Assembly: GCA_016699815.1 (NCBI GenBank)
Contig: CP065012.1
Coordinates: 620,001-684,000, forward strand
Length of the DNA stretch: 64,000 nucleotides
Direction: 5' to 3'
Origin: Chitinophagaceae bacterium
GTDB lineage: Bacteria > Bacteroidota > Bacteroidia > Chitinophagales > Chitinophagaceae
Shown here: piece after piece, positions 1 through 7,425 of the stretch
Layout: every line of letters starts with the position of its first letter
How positions within the stretch are numbered: position 1 is the first letter of the stretch
Notes under the pieces: model-generated
What the model was told of the DNA's origin: nothing
Database searches by the model: none
What the model saw: only the letters and a program-made list of their open reading frames with translations
Translations under genes and position numbers: made by a program

Positions 1-1
1 T

Positions 2-1171
2 AGCCTCTGGTATTTTGATTTTACATCAAAGAAAATGTTGAAAATAACCAACCTGAATTATGATGTAGACAGGATTGAACTTGCTGCAGATGGTTCAAAA
101 CTTGTTTTTGTAGTTAATGATGCTGGTTATTCAAAACCTTACCTGCTGAACATCAAAACAATGAAGTATTCTCTTTTAAATTTAGGTGCAAATATTTCTA
201 TTTCAAATATAGGCTTCAATAAAGACAATAACCGGGTTGCGTTTACTATAAATACTCCTACTCAAGCTTCTGAAGTATTTGTACATAATTTAAAAACCAA
301 CTCTACAATACGCTGGACCTTTAGCGAAACAGCCGGCTTGAATCCAGATAAATTTAGTACAACAACACTCATAGAATATCCTACTTTTGACAAAAATACT
401 GAAACGGGAAAAAACCGGATGATTCCCTCATTTCTGGTTATGCCCAAAAATACAACTGGCAAATTACCTGTACTCATTAGCATTCATGGAGGCCCCGAAG
501 GTCAATCAAGGGCAAATTTTAATGTATTGAATCAATATTTGGCAAACGAATTGGGTATTGCTGTTTTACTACCAAATGTTAGAGGTTCGGCTGGTTATGG
601 AAAAACTTATTTAAAATTGGATAATGGCAAATTGCGTGAAAATTCAGTAAATGATATTGGTTCTTTACTCGATTGGATTGCCACTCAACCCAATTTAGAT
701 GTATCACGTGTTGCGGTTTATGGTGGCAGCTATGGTGGGTATATGAGTTTGGCATGTATGACGCATTACAACAGCCGGCTTACCTGTGGTATAGATTTAT
801 TTGGGATTTCAAATTTTGTAAGTTTCCTTAAAAACACTTCAGGCTACAGGGCCGACCTGAGAAGAGTTGAATATGGTGATGAAAGGGATATTGTTATGGC
901 AGAGTTTTTAACAAAAATAAGCCCTTTAACCAATATTAAAAATATTACAAAGCCCATGTTTATCTACCAGGGCGAAAACGACCCAAGAGTTCCCCTATCC
1001 GAATCGGAACAAATGGTAACAACCTTAAAACAAAATGGCGTTGCCGTAAGTTATATCCGGGCAAAAGATGAAGGACATGGCTTAGCAAAAAAAGCAAACC
1101 GGGATTATATCTTTGCAGCAATGGCTGTGTTTTTAAAAAAACATTTGGTTGGGGAAGGAGCAATACAGTAA
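2..1171 (+). CDS. S9 family peptidase (prolyl oligopeptidase type), 5' end outside window
   Basis: The reading frame is open from base 2, so the gene starts upstream of the window; the first in-window ATG (base 35) is unlikely to be the true start. What remains is the end of a beta-propeller followed by an alpha/beta-hydrolase domain. The catalytic triad is visible: Ser in GGSYGGYMS (codon at 728), Asp in GENDPRVP (codon at 980) and His in DEGHGLA (codon at 1076). The oxyanion-hole motif HGGPEGQ is also present. S9 enzymes cleave oligopeptides, usually after proline or dipeptidyl units, and in Bacteroidota are often secreted; the signal peptide, if any, is not in view. Family assignment is firm; substrate is unknown. 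Confidence 0.93.
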   Translation, partial: SLWYFDFTSKKMLKITNLNYDVDRIELAADGSKLVFVVNDAGYSKPYLLNIKTMKYSLLNLGANISISNIGFNKDNNRVAFTINTPTQASEVFVHNLKTNSTIRWTFSETAGLNPDKFSTTTLIEYPTFDKNTETGKNRMIPSFLVMPKNTTGKLPVLISIHGGPEGQSRANFNVLNQYLANELGIAVLLPNVRGSAGYGKTYLKLDNGKLRENSVNDIGSLLDWIATQPNLDVSRVAVYGGSYGGYMSLACMTHYNSRLTCGIDLFGISNFVSFLKNTSGYRADLRRVEYGDERDIVMAEFLTKISPLTNIKNITKPMFIYQGENDPRVPLSESEQMVTTLKQNGVAVSYIRAKDEGHGLAKKANRDYIFAAMAVFLKKHLVGEGAIQ

Positions 1172-1229
1172 TATATTTTCTTAGGTATCCAATTTATTTT
1201 GTCCAAAAGACAGGTTAACTTAGAAATAA

Positions 1230-1237
1230 TAAATTTG
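1230..1237 (+). promoter_or_regulatory. Possible -7 promoter element (TAAATTTG) for the DUF1801 gene
   Basis: TAAATTTG matches the Bacteroidota -7 consensus TAnnTTTG, about 100 bases before the start at 1340. No clear -33 TTTG partner is visible, so support is weak. Confidence 0.3.
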
Positions 1238-1339
1238 CGAAAGAACAAAAAAACCAAAAACCTGCAATTAATTCTATTTTTATTATCTTCATCAGTAAAA
1301 CAAAATACCAATAGAAACTGAAATAAATAAAATTCAAAA

Positions 1340-1816
1340 ATGAAAGCAACCGGAAAAACAGTAAATGAAATCTTATCATCTGTACCTCCAGAAAGAAAGG
1401 AAGCATTTAACAAGCTACACCTGGTAATTGTAAAAAATCTACCCAAAGGTTTTGAAGCAGCAATTAGCTACGGTGGCTTAGGATATGTAGTACCGCACAA
1501 GCTTTATCCCGGTGGCTACCATTGCAAACCCAGTGAGCCACTCCCTTTTGCCGGCATTGCTTCGCAAAAAAATAGTATTAATTTTTATCACATGGGCATA
1601 TATTCAAACCCAAACTTACTAGAATGGTTTGTAAGTGAATATCCGAAGCATAGCAAAAAAAATCCCGACATGGGAAAAAGTTGTATACGGTTTAAAAATA
1701 TGGATGATATACCCTATAAACTCATAGGTGAATTAATGAAGAAGATGAGCGCAAAAGACTGGATAGGTATTTATGAATCTAATTTTAAAAAAACAAAAAC
1801 CGGCAACAATAAATAA
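1340..1816 (+). CDS. DUF1801 family protein
   Basis: A 158-aa cytosolic protein with the DUF1801 (YdhG-like) layout: an N-terminal helix with SVPPERKEAFNKL, the strand pair FEAAISYGGLGY, and a C-terminal segment with KSCIRFKNMDDIP. There is no signal peptide or membrane segment. The family is small, widespread in soil and freshwater bacteria, and has no firmly established biochemical role. It stands alone between the S9 peptidase and a secreted protein, both on the same strand, with gaps of more than 160 bases on each side, so it is probably transcribed independently. Confidence 0.8.
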   Translation: MKATGKTVNEILSSVPPERKEAFNKLHLVIVKNLPKGFEAAISYGGLGYVVPHKLYPGGYHCKPSEPLPFAGIASQKNSINFYHMGIYSNPNLLEWFVSEYPKHSKKNPDMGKSCIRFKNMDDIPYKLIGELMKKMSAKDWIGIYESNFKKTKTGNNK

Positions 1817-1820
1817 ATAA

Positions 1821-1931
1821 ATGAAACTAATTTTTTTTCTTTCTTTTTTAGTTATGTACTGCTACTTGTGCCTGAGTACCCGAACACATGAAAGAAATTA
1901 TTTTTTTGCAAAAAATACCAGTATAAAATGA
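1821..1931 (+). CDS. Possible 36-aa small hydrophobic peptide
   Basis: An ATG four bases after the DUF1801 stop opens a 36-codon frame ending in TGA. Its first 18 residues are strongly hydrophobic (KLIFFLSFLVMYCYLCLS) and the rest is basic and polar, so it could be a small membrane peptide or a decayed signal peptide. No homology was recognised, and AT-rich DNA yields such frames by chance. Confidence 0.2.
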   Translation: MKLIFFLSFLVMYCYLCLSTRTHERNYFFAKNTSIK

Positions 1932-2001
1932 AAATGCCGACTATTACAGTTAACTCATGCACACATCACTACATATTTAAATAATCATTTGTACTTTTAG
2001 C

Positions 2002-2009
2002 TAACTTTA
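2002..2009 (+). promoter_or_regulatory. Possible -7 element (TAACTTTA)
   Basis: TAACTTTA resembles TAnnTTTG and lies 17 bases before the ATG at 2026, placing a transcription start just upstream of the gene. The nearest TTTG (1988-1991) is too close for a normal -33 element. Confidence 0.3.
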
Positions 2010-2025
2010 CTACAAATTATTTTAT

Positions 2026-2799
2026 ATGCAAAAAGCCTTTTTACCCTTAGTACTTTTTTTCTGCTGCACTAGTTTAAGCGCACAGGATGTGGAATACAAA
2101 AAAGGAATGATCATAGTTGATGGAAACGATTATGCAAGAGTGGAAGTAGAAAAACAAAATTTTGGCCTTACCAAATCTTTTGAAGTATTTTCTCTTTCTG
2201 GTAAAAAATTAATTATTGCCGTTGTAGCAACAGAATTTGACCAGGATAAAAATGATAATACCTACTTATTTTACAGGCTCAGTTTTTTAACCTCCAAGCA
2301 GGTGGGCATATTTAAAGTAGCTTCGCTGGGTCAGGAGAAAAGTTTTGCAAAACTCATTGGCAAAAGCGGCATTATAATTAAAGACACAACAAACGATGAA
2401 AAAGTAAGGGATTTTATTGCCGCAAAAGGCGCCAGCCCCAGGATAGCTATTGATTATAGCATGGTGCCCAGAAGCCGCTCCTGGCCTGTTTCTATAAATG
2501 CGGATAAAACCATTGAACAAAACTCAAAAATTATTGGCAGCTTTAAACCTACTGGCTCATATAATGGCCAGGATTTTTATGAATTCCAGCTTCCTTCTGG
2601 TATAACCATTGCAAAAATTTCTTTTGCCGGCGGCAACAATGCTCAAAATATGGAAGTATTTACCGCAAAAGATAACAACAAAAGAATAGTACCTATGCCG
2701 GAAAAAGATAAAATTATTGTAGCCGATACGAGTATAGACAAAAACCAGTTTATGCTTAAACGTGTTGCAAAATGGCTTATAGATTATCAATACCTGTAA
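2026..2799 (+). CDS. Secreted protein of unknown function
   Basis: A 257-aa protein with a clear signal peptide (hydrophobic core LPLVLFFCCTSL, likely cleavage after SLSAQ, residue 20). The mature part is rich in Lys, Ile and short alternating hydrophobic stretches, suggesting a beta-rich periplasmic or surface protein. No catalytic motif was recognised. The residues FCC in the signal peptide do not form a convincing lipobox. It is flanked by more than 100 non-coding bases on each side and looks monocistronic. Confidence 0.7.
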   Translation: MQKAFLPLVLFFCCTSLSAQDVEYKKGMIIVDGNDYARVEVEKQNFGLTKSFEVFSLSGKKLIIAVVATEFDQDKNDNTYLFYRLSFLTSKQVGIFKVASLGQEKSFAKLIGKSGIIIKDTTNDEKVRDFIAAKGASPRIAIDYSMVPRSRSWPVSINADKTIEQNSKIIGSFKPTGSYNGQDFYEFQLPSGITIAKISFAGGNNAQNMEVFTAKDNNKRIVPMPEKDKIIVADTSIDKNQFMLKRVAKWLIDYQYL

Positions 2800-2918
2800 G
2801 CAAAGTAAAAAACAAAATATCAGTAATTGTACGCAATAAGCCGGGCTATACTTTATTGCTATACGCTAAATTACGTACACATTGGGTGAAGCAGGCATTT
2901 TGAAATAGAATATCTTAG

Positions 2919-3851
2919 TTGCTGATTTTATTTCAAAAGAAAAATAATTTCATCTGCCTAAATTTGAAAAAGAAAATATTAATAACACTCTTTACTCTGG
3001 TTTTAATAGTACTTCCGTTTTTTATAGGGATTCTTATAGGTAAATATTCACCCTATATTGAAACGAACAACATTACTACTTATGTAATAATTTGGGCAAT
3101 CATTTCAATTACCTTTTCTTCAGTTGTGATTTTAGCAGTAAAGCTTATTCACCGTTCTTTTAAAAAAATATTAGTTGCTGGTGCATTCCTCATGTTGCTA
3201 TTCTGCCCAATAGCTGGTATTGTTGGCTTAGCTGCACCACCTGATCTTAGCATTAAAATGCTTGATCACCCAGAAAGGGAGCATTTAAGGTACCTATTTC
3301 TCTTTTTAGCGGCAATAATCTTTGGGGTTTTTATTTTTCTTTTACTTAGAAATAATTCAATAGTAATAAAATCCCCAACAAAATGGATAATTACGATTGT
3401 TTTTTTTATTGCCTTTGTAGAATTTATTTGGGAGTTTACTCACCATTACTTTTACCCCGAAGCATTGAAAGAATGGATAAGCGAGGGTAAAAAAGCAGAA
3501 GATTTCGGCAAAAATTACGACAATATCAATATCATTAATATTGGCGTTATAGGAAGACTCTTACAGTTTTCGTCAATAATATGGCTTTCCATACATTTAT
3601 ACAAGTTGCGCCTAATTAAAATTTGGCATCCAATAATCAGTTCCATTTTGGGTTTATTGGGTATTGTTTCTGCAATAGTAATAATGATAACCCACTTTAA
3701 TATTCCAAAAAGGTTTGAAATTTTATTGATCTTCTTTATTCCGGGTTTCTCGTTTTTTTTACTTTATTGGCTTGCTGTAGCAATATTGACTAAATGTAAA
3801 AAAAACGAAATAATAACCTGGCAAAACCGCACCCAACAAAAAAATGGGTAG
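2919..3851 (+). CDS. Multi-pass membrane protein of unknown function
   Basis: About 295-310 aa with seven or eight predicted membrane helices spread over the whole length, ending in a short basic tail. No ATG fits the start: the frame opens with TTG at 2919, but TTG at 2964 gives a more natural N-terminus, three lysines followed directly by the first helix (ILITLFTLVLIVLPFFIG). An amphipathic loop at roughly residues 185-215 contains acidic and aromatic residues. No family was recognised. A non-ATG start, or loss of the true start codon, is possible. Confidence 0.6.
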   Translation: MLILFQKKNNFICLNLKKKILITLFTLVLIVLPFFIGILIGKYSPYIETNNITTYVIIWAIISITFSSVVILAVKLIHRSFKKILVAGAFLMLLFCPIAGIVGLAAPPDLSIKMLDHPEREHLRYLFLFLAAIIFGVFIFLLLRNNSIVIKSPTKWIITIVFFIAFVEFIWEFTHHYFYPEALKEWISEGKKAEDFGKNYDNINIINIGVIGRLLQFSSIIWLSIHLYKLRLIKIWHPIISSILGLLGIVSAIVIMITHFNIPKRFEILLIFFIPGFSFFLLYWLAVAILTKCKKNEIITWQNRTQQKNG

Positions 3852-3974
3852 TGTAGTAACCAGTGCTTTCGGTATCTTTTTATACAATGCCAAGTCATCT
3901 ATTTCCCAGTGCAATTCATCCAATAATTATTGAAATTAAAAATGTCTTAACTTTAATTAAAGGAATTATCCTTT

Positions 3975-4466
3975 ATGAAAAAATATTTTTTCTTTGCATT
4001 GCTCTTTTGCATCCAGCAATCTTTTTCACAAAACCTTACCGGCATTTGGCATGGGAGCTATCAATATGGCTTTCGAAAAGCTCATTATTCGTATACCATC
4101 ACACTTTTTATAAACTTAGATAATAAAGGTTTTCTTAACATTCATAGCCATAAACTTGTAAAAAAATACAATAATATGGATTCTATTGTTGTAAATAAAG
4201 TAGAAATACTAAAAAGAAAGAAAAACAAAATTACCCTTATGGTAGTTGATACTACAACCCAGGTAATTTCAAGTTTACAAAAATTTAATTTAAAATATAA
4301 GGTTAAAGCGAATGCTGAGTATCTCGATGGTTCTTGGTCGTCTCAAAATTACGAATGGTCAACCTTTCATTTCTCAAACTACAATAACTCCGGGAAAATT
4401 AAGTTAAAAAAATATACAAGCCAGAACGCCGATTCATTAAATATATCAGTCAAAAAAATAAATTAA
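3975..4466 (+). CDS. Secreted protein of unknown function, lipocalin-like beta pattern
   Basis: A 163-aa protein with a signal peptide (KKYFFFALLFCIQQSFSQ, cleavage near residue 19). The mature part starts NLTGIWHGSYQYG, a pattern seen at the first strand of small secreted beta-barrel or lipocalin-like Bacteroidota proteins, and continues as alternating polar and hydrophobic strands. An overlapping frame at 3863-4123 has no signal peptide or sensible composition and was rejected. The function is unknown. Confidence 0.65.
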   Translation: MKKYFFFALLFCIQQSFSQNLTGIWHGSYQYGFRKAHYSYTITLFINLDNKGFLNIHSHKLVKKYNNMDSIVVNKVEILKRKKNKITLMVVDTTTQVISSLQKFNLKYKVKANAEYLDGSWSSQNYEWSTFHFSNYNNSGKIKLKKYTSQNADSLNISVKKIN

Positions 4467-4595
4467 ATCAATTTCATTTGGCCATTTAGTAGTAAATTCA
4501 ATTCCGGTTTAGTTTCTTATGGTATCCACCCTACAGCAATAACCAAAGCGTTTCAACTGAGTTTCATCAACCTAATCAATTTTAAAATTCTTAAA

Positions 4596-6965
4596 ATGAA
4601 ACAAGTTACATTTACCTTCATCAGTTTCCTTATCGCCTTTTCCCTTTTTGCCCAAAATAAAATTATTGACCCTGCTGGGGTTACTTTTTCTTTACAAAAT
4701 GCTGCATCACTATCAAAAGAGGAGGCAGCAATACAACATTTGTCCAAAACTGTTGCAGCTTATTTTCAAGAAATAAAAGACAGCTCCTGGGTTTTAAAAG
4801 ATATACCGGCAGATATCCAAATGCACTTGTACATTACCTGTGCATTTGCATCGGGCAATTACAACGGCCTCACAGACAGGATACATCAATACCGCAAAAG
4901 CAATAAAACCCCTTATTTACAAAAAGTGGGCAAGGCATATATTGAAAGTTATATTGCCGCTTTTCCCTTTAAAAACGATAGCCTGCAGTTCAAAAAAAAA
5001 TATGAAGAAACTTTTAGCACATTATTTCAAAAAACCACATTGGAAGACCTGCCACGGATTATAAACAATAAAAAGGATGCAGAAAACGCCAATGCAGAAA
5101 ATACCAAAAAAAAATATTTAACTGCGGTTCCTGCCGACACGGCAAAAAGCATCAGCTTTAGAAATGCCATTACCTTGATTTTTGCATATGTAGATACAAA
5201 ATTTTCCGGCTTACAGGATGCAGAACTTTCCGTTTATAAAAAACAAATTGCAAAGCTGGAAAACTCCGTGGCAAATCCAATTGCTGCAAAATATACCTTA
5301 CCTGTGGCGCCTATAGCCATAACCCATGCAAATATTGTAAATGTAATTACCGGAAAAATTGATGCAGACCAAACCATTCTCATTAATAAAAATAAAATAA
5401 TTGAAGTAGGTACTTTTAAAAAAATAAAAATACCCCACAATGCTACCCTTATTGATGCAATGGGCAAATATGCAATGCCGGGAATGACAGACGGGCATAT
5501 CCACTTTTTTCAAAGCGGAGGCCTTTATACCCGGCCCGATGGCATTAATGTTCCCGGCATTTATCCCTACGAAAAAGACCAGCAATGGATTAAAGAAAAT
5601 ATGTACGACCTTATGGCAAGGTACATTGCCTGCGGCGTTACCAATGTAATAGATGTAGGCGGGCCTATGAGTAATTTCGAAATAAGAGAAAGGGTGAATA
5701 ATGAAATTACTTCGCCCAATGCCCTGGTAACCGGCCCATTAATTTCAACACTGCAACCAAAGGGTTTTATAAAAGATAATTTACCTATTATTAAAGCATC
5801 TACTGCAGAGGAGGCAATTTCTTTAATTATCCAACAACTTCCCTACAAACCCGATTTTATTAAAATATGGTATTTAGCAGAAAATAAAAAAGATGCCCTC
5901 CATAACTTACCCATGGTAAAAGCAGCCATAGATGAAACTCACCGTAATGGCTTAAAAGCCTGTGTTCATGCAACTGAATACGAAACCGCAAAATTAGCAG
6001 TAGAAGCAGGCGCCGATATTTTAGTGCACAGTATTGATGATAAATTACTTGATGAACCTTTTCTTCAATTGCTCAAAACAAAAAATGTTACTTATATCCC
6101 TACCCTGCAGGTTTACGCTAATTATATGAGGTTGAGAATACAAAACTTTTCATTTGAACCGCATGATTATAAATATGCCAATCCATTTATGCTGGGCAGT
6201 ACCATGGACCTTAAGCATATCAACCCAACCGTTTCGGGAATTGATTATAATTATTTTCGCACAGTTATAAAATTGCCCAATGCGATAGATACAATTTTGG
6301 CAAAAAATTTACTTTTTGTTTCAAAGGCCGGTATCAACGTTGTTGCCGGTACCGATGCAGGTAATATAGGCACACATCATGGCTCCTCTTTTTTAAAAGA
6401 ATTGGAAATGATGAAATCTGCAGGCTTAAGTGAATGGGAAATTTTAAAAAGCTGCACTATCAATGCTGCAACTGGTTTTGGAAAAGAAAAAGAATGGGGA
6501 AGCATAGAAAAAAATAAAATTGCAGATATATTATTGCTGGATAAAAACCCTTTGCTTGGGTTATCTGCATTATATTATATCCCTACAGTAATACACAGAG
6601 GTGTAATACTTAAAACCGATGAACTCTTACCATTAAGCCCTGAAATACTGGTACAGCGACAACTCAATGCTTATAATGCCAGGGATATAAATGCCTTTTT
6701 AGAACCTTATGCAGATAGTGTAGAGCTGTATCAATTTCCGGGTACCTTATTGAGCAAAGGCAAAGAGCAGATGCGCCAGCAATATGAAAGCATGTTTAAA
6801 AACTTACCCGGTTTACATTGCGAACTTAAAAAACGTATCATTAAAGACAATTTTATTATTGACCATGAAAGTATTACTGGTATTGGGCAACCACAAAAAA
6901 TTGAAGCCATTGCCCTCTATGAAATTGAAAATAATAAAATAATAAAAGTTTATTTTATTCAATAA
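4596..6965 (+). CDS. Secreted amidohydrolase with C-terminal SnoaL-like domain
   Basis: A 789-aa protein. A signal peptide (residues 1-20, ending LFAQ) is followed by about 220 residues with no recognised domain, then an amidohydrolase (metal-dependent TIM-barrel) domain starting near residue 245. Metal-binding residues are visible: the HxH pair in DGHIHFF (near residue 300), His in CVHATEY and LVHSID, and Asp in GTDAGN (near residue 585). Residues 680-785 (RQLNAYNARDINAF onward) resemble a SnoaL/NTF2-like fold as used in DUF4440-type proteins. Related secreted enzymes hydrolyse cyclic dipeptides, imides or other amides; the substrate here cannot be read from sequence. The combination makes it longer than the usual 430-480 aa. 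Confidence 0.85.
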   Translation: MKQVTFTFISFLIAFSLFAQNKIIDPAGVTFSLQNAASLSKEEAAIQHLSKTVAAYFQEIKDSSWVLKDIPADIQMHLYITCAFASGNYNGLTDRIHQYRKSNKTPYLQKVGKAYIESYIAAFPFKNDSLQFKKKYEETFSTLFQKTTLEDLPRIINNKKDAENANAENTKKKYLTAVPADTAKSISFRNAITLIFAYVDTKFSGLQDAELSVYKKQIAKLENSVANPIAAKYTLPVAPIAITHANIVNVITGKIDADQTILINKNKIIEVGTFKKIKIPHNATLIDAMGKYAMPGMTDGHIHFFQSGGLYTRPDGINVPGIYPYEKDQQWIKENMYDLMARYIACGVTNVIDVGGPMSNFEIRERVNNEITSPNALVTGPLISTLQPKGFIKDNLPIIKASTAEEAISLIIQQLPYKPDFIKIWYLAENKKDALHNLPMVKAAIDETHRNGLKACVHATEYETAKLAVEAGADILVHSIDDKLLDEPFLQLLKTKNVTYIPTLQVYANYMRLRIQNFSFEPHDYKYANPFMLGSTMDLKHINPTVSGIDYNYFRTVIKLPNAIDTILAKNLLFVSKAGINVVAGTDAGNIGTHHGSSFLKELEMMKSAGLSEWEILKSCTINAATGFGKEKEWGSIEKNKIADILLLDKNPLLGLSALYYIPTVIHRGVILKTDELLPLSPEILVQRQLNAYNARDINAFLEPYADSVELYQFPGTLLSKGKEQMRQQYESMFKNLPGLHCELKKRIIKDNFIIDHESITGIGQPQKIEAIALYEIENNKIIKVYFIQ

Positions 6966-7425
6966 ATTGCTCCTTAGAAAAATTTTTTGCCGTTTTTTAC
7001 TTAGGGTATTTTTTTATAAAAGGTTACCGTAAAATAAAATATATTTTATGGGTTCACAAAAAATTATAAGGAAAACTTTTGAGCCAACGCTCTAAAGCGT
7101 AGGCCGAAATACAGGAACAAACATGCAAGCCAGGATATGAATTGGTATTAATCTATTTATCCAGGCAATCAAATATACAACAATGAGATGTGACTTGCAG
7201 AAGAGGTTATTTCTGCTAAATGGCCTTGGATAAAACGAATGCGGTAATATATATCTCCCAGGATGCACAAATATTTTATTTGATACTTACCCTGTTAAAA
7301 AAGAAAGAATTAAATATAAAGAACCTGTAAAAAACCTGTAAATCATCAATATGGATTGCTGGATTCGAACCAGCGGTACCTACTACCAGCCAGGAAATAC
7401 AATTTATGAATATTGAAATTTCGGT
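6966..7425. other. 460-base intergenic region with two hairpins, no gene seen
   Basis: This stretch lies between the convergent amidohydrolase and parC genes. No open frame with coding character was found. It holds an imperfect hairpin at 7083-7104 (stem GCC/GGC plus ACGCT/AGCGT, one A-A mismatch, four-base loop) without a following T-run, and a tRNA T-arm-like hairpin at 7358-7374. Confidence 0.6.
7358..7374 (-). other. tRNA T-arm-like fragment
   Basis: On the minus strand this reads GCTGGTTCGAATCCAGC: a five-base-pair stem closing the seven-base loop TTCGAAT, exactly the shape and sequence of a tRNA T arm. The seven bases after it (AATCCAT) find no acceptor partner upstream, and no anticodon arm is present. 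A D-arm-like CTGGTAG lies about 10 bases 5' of it on the same strand. It looks like a decayed or truncated tRNA rather than a functional one. Confidence 0.35.

Noticed and set aside
3863..4123. An 86-aa plus-strand frame
   Set aside because: It overlaps the secreted protein at 3975-4466, which has a real signal peptide; this frame has no recognisable feature.
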